Assembly: GCF_006228125.1 (NCBI RefSeq) | Contig: NZ_VDFY01000162.1 | Coordinates: 87,938 to 151,937 of the forward strand | DNA from: Micromonospora orduensis | GTDB lineage: Bacteria > Actinomycetota > Actinomycetes > Mycobacteriales > Micromonosporaceae | Length of the DNA: 64,000 nt | Direction: 5' to 3' | Shown: positions 1 through 9,081 of the stretch, piece by piece | Layout of the letters: every line of letters begins with the position of its first letter | How positions within the stretch are numbered: position 1 is the stretch's first letter | Position numbers and translations under genes: made by a program | Notes under the pieces: model-generated | Seen by the model: only the letters and a program-made list of their open reading frames with translations | Database searches by the model: none | Told to the model about the DNA's origin: nothing

Positions 1-102
1 GGGCACCGGCACGTCCCTGGCCGGCGGTGGGAGGGTGATGGTGCTGGATAGGTGGTTCTGGCCGCGCCCGTCACCTGTCGAGACGCTGTCCGTCGCCGTC
101 AT
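1..102 (-). CDS. Partial gene at left edge, candidate UnbU (enediyne cassette membrane protein)
   Basis: An ATG at 100-102 overlaps the TGA stop of the UnbV-like gene in an ATGA arrangement, and its frame stays open for all 34 codons up to the window edge. The visible N-terminus is polar and starts MTATDSVSTG. The overlap is what translational coupling in this operon looks like elsewhere. In known enediyne clusters the cassette contains UnbL, UnbV and UnbU, and UnbU is the only one not seen in this window, so UnbU is the natural guess. No membrane segment is visible in the part present, so the identity is inference from context only. Confidence 0.5.
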   Translation of the reverse strand, partial: MTATDSVSTGDGRGQNHLSSTITLPPPARDVPVP

Positions 103-2060
103 TTCGCTGCTACCTCCTTGACCTGGTCGGTCAGCATCAGGTCGTGCCAGCCGGCGGCCAGGTCAACCTTCTGCACCCGGGCGGTCCCCTGGAGGTCCCG
201 CCAGCTGATCTCGGCCGACACGGGCTGCGAGCCCTGGTCGCCCAGACCGAAGAACACGTCGAAGCTCCGCTTGCCGGAGTGGCCGCCACCGCCGTCGAGC
301 TGGGCGACCTGCCGGCGACCGTCGGCCGTGGTCACCACGACCTTGGCGCCGTACGCCGGGGTGCCGATCGGTCCCGCCGCGGCGCCGGCTGTGGCCGGTC
401 GGTGCAGGCGCAGGCCGACGAAGTCACCGCGGTTGGCGCTCTCGTTGCGGTAGAAGGCCGGCGCACCCCACTGACGGGCGATGGCGAACTCCTGCCCGCC
501 GTCGCCGTCGGTGTCGGCGACCGCCACACCCCGGGTCGGGATCGGCACGGCCAGGCCGAGCTTGGCGCTGATGTTGACGAAGCGGTCGTCGCCGTCGCGT
601 ACCCAGAACGCCATGGGCTCGTGCCCGGCGATGTCGTCACCCGGCTCGGCCTTGGGCCACATGTCCGGGTTCTCCAGCAACAGGTCGTTGCTCATGGCCA
701 GTTCCTGCAACCAGTTGAACCGGTTGATGGTGCCCTTGACGAACCCGCAGGCCTGTACGACGGCCAGGTGGCCGCTGTTGTCGAAGTCGGCCATCTTGGA
801 GTCCCAGCCCCAGCCGGTCCAGGCCATGTCGAGGTCGGCGGCCTCGTTGCGGAACGGCGCGATGCCCTTCTCCAGCTTCGCCCTGGCACCGGCTTCGCTG
901 CTCTCGGTGTTGATCCAGGTGAGGTTGCTCTCCTCCAGACCCCACGACGTGGTGATGTTGCTGACGAAGGCGTCGAACTGGCCATTGCCGTTCAGGTCGC
1001 CGAACTCGATGGACATGCCCTTGAACGAGTCATGCCCGACGACCAGGGACTTGGGCGTGAGCGCGTCCCGCTCGCCCTCCACCAGCTCGAACCTGATGTC
1101 ACCCCTGGTCGAGCGGTTGTGGAACATCCGGTCCTGACCGAAGTCGTTGGCCAGGTAGAGCTCGGGCAGCAGGTCGCCGTCGAGGTCGGCCGAGCTGGCA
1201 CCCAGCGTCCAGCCGGTGGCGAAGCGGGGGTCGATGGCCGGTTCCTCTTCGAAGGAGACAGACGTCGCGGTCGCCCCGGTCCAGCGCAGGATGTGCGCGC
1301 CACCGGCGTTGGTGGCCCGGGACATGGAGTGGTTCATCTGGACGTTGGGCTGCCCGTGGGGGTCCAGCACACCGCTTTCCGGGAAGTAGTTGAACACCCC
1401 GAGGTCGGGGTGCCCGTCGCCGTCGAAGTCGGCTACCGCCACGGCGTTGGTGTTCCACTGCTTGCCCTGGTAGGTGCCGCCGGGGCCGGTGGACGACGCG
1501 ATCAGTTCGGTGGGCTGGTAGCTGGCCAGGCTCAGCGGGCCCTGCTGGCCCCGGTGCAGGAACACCACGGGGGTACGCCCCCAGTAGTAGACCAGCAGGT
1601 CGGTCCACCCGTCACCGTTGTAGTCGCCCGGGACGCAGCCCATCGGCGCGATGACGTCGTTCATCGGCAGGGGGGCCGGGTTCAGCACGAACGGCTGGTA
1701 GTTCTCGCCGCCGGCCGGGGCCGGGGTGACGATGGCCGCGTCGGATCGCGTGTCGACGAGGCACAGGTCGTTTGCCACACCGCGACCGTCCAGGTCGTTG
1801 ATGGAGATGGCGGCGCCGACCGACGAGATCCACGACCGGATGTGCTTGTACCTCGGGTTGACCACCCGCACCGACTTCTGCGGGAGATTCTCCGGCAGCG
1901 CGATCGGCATTTCCGTGAACCGGAACTGCGCGGCCAGTGCGGCCTCGTCGGCGGCGGAGATCGCGGGTCGCTGGGCCACCACGAACAGCGTGGTGCACAG
2001 GACGAGGACGAATAGTGCTGGGGCGAGTCTGCGGACCACCGCGACTGGGCTCGATCGCAT
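99..2060 (-). CDS. unbV: UnbV-like secreted FG-GAP/VCBS repeat protein of the enediyne cassette
   Basis: This 653-residue protein has a basic N-terminus and a hydrophobic stretch (about residues 10-30) that looks like a signal peptide or anchor. The rest holds several calcium-type DxDGDG or DxNGDG loops of the FG-GAP/VCBS kind (for example GDYNGDGWTD, ADFDGDGHPD, ADTDGDGGQE), and the last 120 residues fit the ASPIC/UnbV C-terminal domain. Proteins of this length and architecture belong to the conserved enediyne cassette (UnbV), whose biochemical role is not established. It lies 246 bp downstream of the flavin reductase gene, with no other gene in the gap, and its stop overlaps the next gene at the left edge. 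The family call is firm; the function is unknown. Confidence 0.88.
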   Translation of the reverse strand: MRSSPVAVVRRLAPALFVLVLCTTLFVVAQRPAISAADEAALAAQFRFTEMPIALPENLPQKSVRVVNPRYKHIRSWISSVGAAISINDLDGRGVANDLCLVDTRSDAAIVTPAPAGGENYQPFVLNPAPLPMNDVIAPMGCVPGDYNGDGWTDLLVYYWGRTPVVFLHRGQQGPLSLASYQPTELIASSTGPGGTYQGKQWNTNAVAVADFDGDGHPDLGVFNYFPESGVLDPHGQPNVQMNHSMSRATNAGGAHILRWTGATATSVSFEEEPAIDPRFATGWTLGASSADLDGDLLPELYLANDFGQDRMFHNRSTRGDIRFELVEGERDALTPKSLVVGHDSFKGMSIEFGDLNGNGQFDAFVSNITTSWGLEESNLTWINTESSEAGARAKLEKGIAPFRNEAADLDMAWTGWGWDSKMADFDNSGHLAVVQACGFVKGTINRFNWLQELAMSNDLLLENPDMWPKAEPGDDIAGHEPMAFWVRDGDDRFVNISAKLGLAVPIPTRGVAVADTDGDGGQEFAIARQWGAPAFYRNESANRGDFVGLRLHRPATAGAAAGPIGTPAYGAKVVVTTADGRRQVAQLDGGGGHSGKRSFDVFFGLGDQGSQPVSAEISWRDLQGTARVQKVDLAAGWHDLMLTDQVKEVAAK

Positions 2061-2306
2061 TGGATCCTCTCATCTCGACGGAGAAGGCGTCAGCCGACGC
2101 CGGACGGCGGCAGCAGTTCCTGCCGAGGAAATCGTGGGTTCTGCGCTGCGGCAGTTCTTCTCGTGAAATGCGCGATGGCCTGCCTGCGAACGCGTTGAGG
2201 ACCCGGCGGGCCACCGGAATGGCCGAACCGGGTCCCCGCGGTCCCGAATGGGACAGAGCTTCTCAACAGGTTGGCGGCCGCGGCCGCCCGGTCGTACCGA
2301 TCGGTC

Positions 2307-2894
2307 CTATGCGGCGCCGGTGGACCCCGGCTGGGCGGGCACCGGCGCCGGCGGCTGGTCGGTACGCAGGAACTGGCCGTTGAGGAACAGCAGTGCGTCC
2401 TCGCCGGGTCGGCGCCACAGTGACAGCACCCGACCGACGTAGATCGTGTGGTCGCCCGCCTCGTGGTGCTGCTCCAGCTCGCATTCGAGATGGGCCAGCG
2501 AGCCGTCGATGAGCGGCGCGCCGCTGTACGCCCCCGGTGACCACGACACCGCGTTGAACTGATCCCGGCCGACCGGCCGCCGCTTGTCGGCGAAGTACCT
2601 GGCCAGCGCGGTCTGGTCGGCGGCCAGGATCGACACCGCGAAGGCCGGCTGCTGCTCCAGGACGTCGTGCATGAGGGCGTCGCGCCCGACGCAGACCAGG
2701 ATGAGCGGCGGGTCGAGGGAGACCGCGGTGAAGGAGTTGGCGGTCATGCCGTGCGCGATCTCTCCACCCACCGTCACCACGGTGACGCCGGTGGCGAAGG
2801 CGCCGAACACCCGGCGCAGTGACGCCTTCTCGTGGACCACATCCTGGGTTGGCTGGAGCCTTTCCACATTCGCCTCCGGGGGCCGTCTAGGCAT
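2307..2894 (-). CDS. Flavin reductase of the enediyne locus (SgcE6-like)
   Basis: The 195-residue protein is a flavin reductase-like FMN-binding domain protein: the N-terminal half has LRRVFGAFATGVTVVT and GMTANSFTAVSLDPPLILVC, the usual flavin-binding core, followed by the GSLAHLECELE segment. Family members reduce FMN or FAD with NAD(P)H and hand the reduced flavin to a partner monooxygenase. In 9-membered enediyne clusters a protein of this type (SgcE6) serves a two-component monooxygenase. Its start lies 8 bp inside the thioesterase gene, so the two are translationally coupled. No partner monooxygenase of the usual two-component type is next to it in this window; it may lie beyond the left edge. 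Confidence 0.85.
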   Translation of the reverse strand: MPRRPPEANVERLQPTQDVVHEKASLRRVFGAFATGVTVVTVGGEIAHGMTANSFTAVSLDPPLILVCVGRDALMHDVLEQQPAFAVSILAADQTALARYFADKRRPVGRDQFNAVSWSPGAYSGAPLIDGSLAHLECELEQHHEAGDHTIYVGRVLSLWRRPGEDALLFLNGQFLRTDQPPAPVPAQPGSTGAA

Positions 2895-3309
2895 AGGGCT
2901 GAAGGGCCTTGGCCAGCGCCTCCGGCACGCGGGCCGGAGTCGTCCGGGTGTTGGGGCCCCGCATACAGGCGACCCGTTGACTGCCGCGCGCGACGAGCGT
3001 CTCCCCGTTTTCGTCCAACCGCACGTAGTCGAAGCCGAACTGCACCTGGGTCTGCGCCAACTCGGTCAGGCGCATACGGATGGACAGATCGTCAAAGGCC
3101 GCCAGCTCGGCGAAGAATTCGCAGTCCACCTTGAGGGTGAACAACTTCAGGTCCTGCTGGAGATCCTCGAGGACCGCCGGCGCCCGGTCCTTGAGGAACA
3201 TCTCCCGGCACCGGCCCTGCCACCGCAGATAGTTGACGTAGTAGACATTGCCGACCATGTTGGTTTCCTCGAACCCCACGGTGTGGCGATACTCGTAGTA
3301 TTTCGTCAC
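2887..3309 (-). CDS. Enediyne hot-dog thioesterase (TEBC, SgcE10/CalE7-like)
   Basis: This is a 140-residue single hot-dog-fold thioesterase of the 4-hydroxybenzoyl-CoA thioesterase type. The N-terminus has the family pattern VGFEETNMVGNVYYVNYLRW followed by QGRCREMF, with Asn in place of the Asp found in many relatives, as in the enediyne subfamily. Known members release the polyene chain from the ACP of PksE by hydrolysis. It starts 3 bp after the PksE stop and overlaps the flavin reductase by 8 bp, which places it firmly in the enediyne operon. Confidence 0.93.
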   Translation of the reverse strand: MTKYYEYRHTVGFEETNMVGNVYYVNYLRWQGRCREMFLKDRAPAVLEDLQQDLKLFTLKVDCEFFAELAAFDDLSIRMRLTELAQTQVQFGFDYVRLDENGETLVARGSQRVACMRGPNTRTTPARVPEALAKALQPYA

Positions 3310-3312
3310 TGC

Positions 3313-6300
3313 CTATTCACGCCCTCCGCTGAGAATGGCCACGGCGACCCTGTCCGGTGCGCCGGACACCCGGGTGACAAAGGTGGCGACCTGGCGGTCA
3401 CCGCATCCGAGCACGACCCACCCGATCGGTTCGGTCGAGATCAGGCGCCACTCGTCGGCGGCGGGCAGGCAGTCCAGGGCGGCCTGGACCCGCGTCGCCG
3501 CGGCGTCGAGCGGTTCCCCGGCGGCCTGGGCGACCTGATGCGCCAGCTCCACCCGGGAGCCGAGCCGGTCGGCCCACTCCGCTGGGGTCTGGCGGGTCAC
3601 CGGGGTGACCGCGCAGCCGGTCTGATCCGCGGCCGCGACGCACAGGGCGAGACCGGCCGCCGAACTGGCCGACACGTTCCGCTCCCCGGTGACCCGGGGT
3701 TGGCCGTCCCTGGTGTAGCGGACCTTGGTCGGCGTACCCAGTGCCCGACCGACCGCGATCGTGGTCGTCGACTGGGCCGGGCCCGCTGGCGCGGGTTCGA
3801 CAGCGACCGCGACCGGGGAACCCAGCACGTCCCGCATCGCCCGTTCCAGGTAGCAACCGAGCAGGACCGGGTGCCAGGGTCCTGAGCCGTCCTGCCTGCG
3901 CACGGCCCGCAGCCGCAGGCCCTCCCACCGTTCGACGACCGTGCCGGCCGCGTCGCGCAGCGCGATGTCGTACACGTAGGTGTCGCCGTCGCGCGAGCGT
4001 TCGGTGGCGCGGAACCGGAGGGAGTCGGCGTCGAACATGGCCGGGCCGGCCGGCACGATCCGCTCGATGCCCTGGGGCAGCAACGTCGCGTCGGGTACGC
4101 AGACCTGGTTGCCGTGCATCATCGCGTCCCGCACACCCGGATCGCCGAGCAGCAGGGTGGACGGCAGGTAGGCGGCGAACCAGTCGGTCGAGGCGTCCGC
4201 CGCCACTGTGGCGTCCACGTCGCGCGCGGCGGCCAGGTGGTACGTCCGCAGGCGCTGGAACCGGCGGCCCTGGAACAGGACCGGGCCGTAGAGGTCGGTC
4301 GCCGGGTCGAGTGGCACCTCGGGCAGGCCGGGTTCGACAGGTTCGGGTGCTCCCGCCGCCGGAGGTGTCGGCGTGAAGCACAACCGGGCCCGGAAGTGGT
4401 CGGCGCTGAATCCGGTCTCCTCGCTGCGCAGCGCGACCTCCACGGTGTCCGGGCCGGTGACGACGGCCGCGATCCGGATCCGGGTGCTGCCGTGCGGCGG
4501 CACGACGATCGGTCGGAGGAACTCGGCGTTGTCGATGACCGGAGCGTTTACCGCACCGGTGACCGCCGTCGCGACCTGTGCCATGGCCTCCATCCCGAAG
4601 ACCGCCGGGAAGAGCTGGTTGCCGTCGAGCAGGTGATCGGCCAGGTACAGGTCGGTTCCACCGCTCAGCTCCACCTCGCAGATCAGCTCGACCCCGTGGT
4701 AGCGCACCACCGGGCGTTCGACGAAGCGCAGCAGCGGCAGTTCCGGCTCGTCGTACCGCATCGTGTCGATGCCGTGGGTACGGCCGCTGATCACCACGGT
4801 GCCCGGGCTGTCCGGGTCGGCCAGCAGCCGACGGAGCACGGCGATCCCCTGCTCCGGTGGGATGGGGCTCACTCCGTCGCGGTCGAGCTTCTCGACCACG
4901 TCCAGCCGTTCGCCCATGCCGACGTCCGACCACACCGACCACTCCAGGCAGAGCGCGCGGCAGTGCGGGTTCTGCCGGCCGAACTCGGCGGTGGCGTCGG
5001 CCAGCCAGTCGTTCGCCGTGGCGTAGTGGGCCTCGCCGGGTAGTCCGGCGCGGCCGATGATGCTGCCCAGGGTGACCAGCAGTCGTACCTGCCGCGGGTC
5101 GACGGCGGCCAGCACCGCGCGCAGGCCGCCTACCTTCGGCGCGAGCGTACGGCCGATGGTGTCCGCCTCCAGGGTGAGCAGCGAGGCCGGTTCGTTGCGG
5201 CCGGCGCCGTGCAGCACCGCGGTGACCGGGCCGAGGGTCGCGGTCAGCGTGTCCACCGCACGTCTGACCGACTCCGGGTCGGTGACGTCGGCGCGGGCGT
5301 ACTCGACGGTGACGCCGGCCTGTGCCATTCGCTGGAGGTTGGCCGACAGCTCGGCGTCCTCCGCCGGGTCGGATCGTCCCAGCAGCGCGAGCCTGGCCCC
5401 GCTGTCCTGGGCCATGGCCAGGGCGCACTCGGCCGTGATGCCCTTGCCGCCTCCGGTGACCAGCAGCACGTCCGGCGCCGCGAGGGCCTGGACGGTCCGG
5501 GCCGGTTCGAAGGGCAGCACCCGGAGTGTCGGGGTGCGGCGGGTGCCGTCCGCGTCGTAGAACACCTCGGCGAAGGACTCCGTCACGGTCGTCTCCGCCG
5601 TGACCCGCGCCACCGCCTCATCCGCGTCGGCCAGGTGGACCACAGTCACCCGTGTCTGCGGCGACTCCAGGTGCAGCGTCTTGGCCAACCCGGCCGCGCC
5701 CCGGCCCTGCTGGACCAGGACGAAGCGGCGGTTCGACGGGCCGGCCAGGATCACCTTGGCCCCGCGCAGGGCCAGTTCGAGGTCCTGCTCGGCGCAGTCC
5801 GGCGGAAGGCAGACCAGCACGCCCGCGCCCACGCCGGCTCGGGCCAGGGCGGCGCTCAGGTCCTGGGCGTACGGGTGACCGGCCGGCGCGAAGACCTGCC
5901 ACTCGTCGTCGGTGTCCCGGGCCGTCCGGGACGGAATCGGGGTGACGTCCAGGTCCACCGACCAGGGGCGGACCCAACCGGCCGCTCCGGCGGGCGCCAC
6001 CGGAGCGGCCGCCTCGACGGGTTCGGTGTCGCGGGCCATCGCCTCGTAGGCGTCCGCCAGCTCCCGTACGGTCGAGGTGGCGAAGTTGGGCGGTGTCTGG
6101 CCGACCGGGATCTTGAGCTGGGTCGCGACCTGGTTGACGATCTGACCCACGGTGATGGAGCTCAGGTGCAGGTCGTCGAGCAACCGGCTGTCCGGACGCA
6201 CCAGGTCCAGCGGCAGCTCGGCCCGTTCGGCGGCGAGCCGCCGCAGCAGCTCCAGACTGGAGGTCGCGGCATCGTCGGCCACCCCCGCGCCCGCGCCGCC

Positions 6301-9081
6301 TATCGGCGAGTCCGTCTGGGCCTGGACCGACGACGCCGCAACGGCGGGCTGGATCGGTACGTCGATGTCGAGTGCCGGGACCGCCTCGCACGGACTGGCG
6401 AAGAACGACTGCCTGGCCCCGATCTCCAAGGGCTTGAGCAGCCGGCCATGGAACAGGCTCGAGTCGACCTCGGCGGCGCCGACCACGAACGCCGCCCCGA
6501 CCACCCGCAGCACGCCGGTCAGCGACTCGTCATCGGTGTCCAGGGACACCGCGCGCAGATCGGCGGCCGCGGCGAGCCCGGTGAGCACCCGACCGGGACC
6601 GACCTCGATCAACAGGTCGACCTCCTTGCCCACCAGGGCGAGGGCCTGCTGGAACAGCACCGGATCGGTGATCTGGTTGCGCAGCAGCCCGGTGAGGTCC
6701 GCGTCGGCCGGCAGCAGCTCACCGGTCACCGAGGACATCACCCGACCGTTCAGCGGCGCCCAGGCCTGGCCGTCGAGCGCCGCCCCGAACACCTCGGCCG
6801 CCTTTGCGACAAGCGGCGAGTGGAACGCGTGCGACACGGGGAGCCGGCCGGCGACGTAGCCAGCTTCGCGGGCCCGGACACAGGCCGCCTCGACGGCCTC
6901 GACGCGCCCGGCGATCACCGTCTGCTGCGGGCTGTTGTAGGCGGCGATGACGACGTCCGAGCCGTCGATGATCTGCTCGACCTCCACCGCGGGAGCGCTG
7001 ATCCTGGCCATCGTGCCGGTCACGCCGTGCTCGCTCATGGCCTGACCGCGCTCGGCGGCGAGCCGGAGCAGCGCGTCCTCGTCCAGAGCGCCTGCCCAGT
7101 GCAGGGCCGTGAGCTCGCCGAGGCTGTGGCCGAGGGACACCGAGGCGTGCAGCCCGAGCGAGGACAGGACCCGCAGGCCGGCCATCGACCCGGTGACGAT
7201 CCGGGGTTGCGCCACCTCGGTCGCCACTGTGTCGCGGCCGGTCGGCAGGGCGGCCTTGGCGTACACCGCGTCCGCCTCGGTGAAACGGCGTCGCATCGCG
7301 CCGCCGCTGGTCCCCTGCCCGGATCCCTGGCCGGGGAACAGGAAGCCGACCTGGCCACGCCGGGCGAAGTACCCGAGCAGGGTCCGTCCGTCCGCGCTGA
7401 AGCTGGTCGTCTCGCCGGCCTCGACCTTCTCCAGCAGGCTCCGCAGCCGGGTGGTGGCGTCGGCGGGCGAACTGGCCACCACGGCCGCGCGGAAGGGCAG
7501 GTCACGCAGCCGCTGGTGCAGGGTCGCGGCCAGGTCACCGAGCTGGGCGTACGAGATCACCGGCACGAAGTCGACAAGCTCCCGCAGCCGGTCCGACAGT
7601 TCGGTGGCCGAGGCCGCGTCGACCAGCAGCAGTTCGTGGTCCTGGATGGCCGTGGCGATGGCCCGGGTCCGGACATCGAATCCGTTGCGCCGCTTGGTGT
7701 TCTCCAGTACGACGTGGGTGTTGATGCCACCGAAGCCCATGGCGGTCACACCGGCGCGGACCGGACCGGTGGTCGGCCACGGCTCGGCCTGACGCAGCAC
7801 CCGGAGCGTCGCGTCCGGGGCGGTCAGCAGGTCGTGGGGATCGTTACAGCCCAACGCCGGCGGCAGGACCTGGTGGTGCACGGCCATCGCGGCCCGGATC
7901 AGACCGGCCACGCCGGCGGCGGCCTTGGTGTGGCCGATCATCGCCTTGACCGAGCCGACCACGGCCGGCGTCCCGGTGGCGCCGGCGGCCCGCCGCGCCT
8001 CGGACAACGCACGCAGCTCGGTCGCGTCGCCGACCGAGGTGCCGGTGCCGTGACCCTCGAACATGCCGACCGTCTCGACGCCGAATCCGGCGCGCTCGTA
8101 CGCCCGCTGCATCGCCAGTTGGTAGCCGCTGAACTCCGGCCGGGTCATGCCGCCCTTGCCGTCGGATGACATGCCCCAGCCGGCCACCGTGGCGATCACC
8201 CGCTGGCTGCTGCGCAGGGCGTCCTCCTCGCGCATCAGGACGATCATGCCGCAGCCCTCACCGGGCCAGAACCCGTTCGCGCCCCGGTCGTAGACCTTCA
8301 TCTCGCCGCGGGCCAGCGCCCCGGTCTTGGCGAAACCGATCATCTCGAACGGATCGATCGACAGGTCGACCCCACCGGCCACGGCCACGTCGACCACACC
8401 GTCGACCAGGTTGTTGCAGGCGGTGGCCACCGCCAGCAGCGACGACGAGCAGGCGCCGTCGACGGTGAAGCCACCGCCGTTGAGGTCGAAGTAGTTGCAG
8501 ATGCGGCCGGCGATCGTGTTCGACAGACCGCCGGCGAGGGTGTCCTCGTCCACCTCGGGGAAGGGTGCCTTGTAGACGCCCTCCAGCTTCGCGATGAACG
8601 CGCCGAGCCGATCGTCGTCCCAGCCCTCCCGGCGCAGCGCGGCGGCGACCGTACGCCTGACGAACGGCCAGCGCAGCCGCATCTGACCGGCGCGGGAGAA
8701 CTCACCGGTCAGGCTGTTGCCCACGACGACGGCCGTCCGCTGGCGGGGCAGCCCCTCGCCGCCGGGGAACCCGGCGTCGGCCAACGCCTGCGACGCGACG
8801 TCCAGGGCGAGCCAGTGGGTCAGGTCGGTCGACCGGTACGTGCTGCCGGCGACCTTGAAGGCCAGCCGGTCGAACTCGTAACCCTCGATGACGGCGGCCA
8901 TACGGGCGTAGAACCGGTCGGGTGCCTCCGGGTCGGCCGACCAGTAGTCGTCGAGGTTCATCCGCTCCGACGGCAGTTGACGGAACGCGCGTCGCCCGGC
9001 GACCGCGTTCTCCCACAACTCACGTGGGCTGTTGGCATCGGGGTAGCGGCAGGCCATGCCGACAATAGCGATCCGGGTCAT
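3313..9081 (-). CDS. pksE: Iterative enediyne polyketide synthase PksE (KS-AT-ACP-KR-DH-PPTase-like)
   Basis: The 1922-residue protein has the enediyne PKS domain order. KS is at 1-460 with Cys211 (GACSSS), His344 (EGHGTGT) and His384. AT is at about 575-880 with Ser653 (GHSLGEL) and HAFHSP. The ACP is at about 940-1015 with the enediyne-type DDLHLSS motif (Ser974). KR starts with GGGKG near 1210 and has Ser and Tyr (TLGSIIG, HYATAN). DH has an HxxxGxxxxP motif near 1480. The last 170 residues resemble the fused phosphopantetheinyl transferase domain, but the place where PPTases carry a D-x-E pair reads GCAVTPV (1822-1828). Known PksEs build the linear polyene precursor of the enediyne core. 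The ATG overlaps the DUF1702 stop. Whether the product is 9- or 10-membered cannot be read from this gene alone. Confidence 0.96.
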   Translation of the reverse strand: MTRIAIVGMACRYPDANSPRELWENAVAGRRAFRQLPSERMNLDDYWSADPEAPDRFYARMAAVIEGYEFDRLAFKVAGSTYRSTDLTHWLALDVASQALADAGFPGGEGLPRQRTAVVVGNSLTGEFSRAGQMRLRWPFVRRTVAAALRREGWDDDRLGAFIAKLEGVYKAPFPEVDEDTLAGGLSNTIAGRICNYFDLNGGGFTVDGACSSSLLAVATACNNLVDGVVDVAVAGGVDLSIDPFEMIGFAKTGALARGEMKVYDRGANGFWPGEGCGMIVLMREEDALRSSQRVIATVAGWGMSSDGKGGMTRPEFSGYQLAMQRAYERAGFGVETVGMFEGHGTGTSVGDATELRALSEARRAAGATGTPAVVGSVKAMIGHTKAAAGVAGLIRAAMAVHHQVLPPALGCNDPHDLLTAPDATLRVLRQAEPWPTTGPVRAGVTAMGFGGINTHVVLENTKRRNGFDVRTRAIATAIQDHELLLVDAASATELSDRLRELVDFVPVISYAQLGDLAATLHQRLRDLPFRAAVVASSPADATTRLRSLLEKVEAGETTSFSADGRTLLGYFARRGQVGFLFPGQGSGQGTSGGAMRRRFTEADAVYAKAALPTGRDTVATEVAQPRIVTGSMAGLRVLSSLGLHASVSLGHSLGELTALHWAGALDEDALLRLAAERGQAMSEHGVTGTMARISAPAVEVEQIIDGSDVVIAAYNSPQQTVIAGRVEAVEAACVRAREAGYVAGRLPVSHAFHSPLVAKAAEVFGAALDGQAWAPLNGRVMSSVTGELLPADADLTGLLRNQITDPVLFQQALALVGKEVDLLIEVGPGRVLTGLAAAADLRAVSLDTDDESLTGVLRVVGAAFVVGAAEVDSSLFHGRLLKPLEIGARQSFFASPCEAVPALDIDVPIQPAVAASSVQAQTDSPIGGAGAGVADDAATSSLELLRRLAAERAELPLDLVRPDSRLLDDLHLSSITVGQIVNQVATQLKIPVGQTPPNFATSTVRELADAYEAMARDTEPVEAAAPVAPAGAAGWVRPWSVDLDVTPIPSRTARDTDDEWQVFAPAGHPYAQDLSAALARAGVGAGVLVCLPPDCAEQDLELALRGAKVILAGPSNRRFVLVQQGRGAAGLAKTLHLESPQTRVTVVHLADADEAVARVTAETTVTESFAEVFYDADGTRRTPTLRVLPFEPARTVQALAAPDVLLVTGGGKGITAECALAMAQDSGARLALLGRSDPAEDAELSANLQRMAQAGVTVEYARADVTDPESVRRAVDTLTATLGPVTAVLHGAGRNEPASLLTLEADTIGRTLAPKVGGLRAVLAAVDPRQVRLLVTLGSIIGRAGLPGEAHYATANDWLADATAEFGRQNPHCRALCLEWSVWSDVGMGERLDVVEKLDRDGVSPIPPEQGIAVLRRLLADPDSPGTVVISGRTHGIDTMRYDEPELPLLRFVERPVVRYHGVELICEVELSGGTDLYLADHLLDGNQLFPAVFGMEAMAQVATAVTGAVNAPVIDNAEFLRPIVVPPHGSTRIRIAAVVTGPDTVEVALRSEETGFSADHFRARLCFTPTPPAAGAPEPVEPGLPEVPLDPATDLYGPVLFQGRRFQRLRTYHLAAARDVDATVAADASTDWFAAYLPSTLLLGDPGVRDAMMHGNQVCVPDATLLPQGIERIVPAGPAMFDADSLRFRATERSRDGDTYVYDIALRDAAGTVVERWEGLRLRAVRRQDGSGPWHPVLLGCYLERAMRDVLGSPVAVAVEPAPAGPAQSTTTIAVGRALGTPTKVRYTRDGQPRVTGERNVSASSAAGLALCVAAADQTGCAVTPVTRQTPAEWADRLGSRVELAHQVAQAAGEPLDAAATRVQAALDCLPAADEWRLISTEPIGWVVLGCGDRQVATFVTRVSGAPDRVAVAILSGGRE

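Noticed and set aside
144..2015. Long plus-strand open frame opposite the UnbV gene
   Set aside because: It is a GC-bias shadow: low-complexity Val/Gly/Arg-rich text, no domain, fully antisense to a gene with clear FG-GAP motifs.
5209..8169. 986-codon plus-strand open frame opposite pksE
   Set aside because: Antisense to verified KS, AT, ACP and KR motifs; its own translation has no recognisable domain and is rich in Gly, Arg and Gln.
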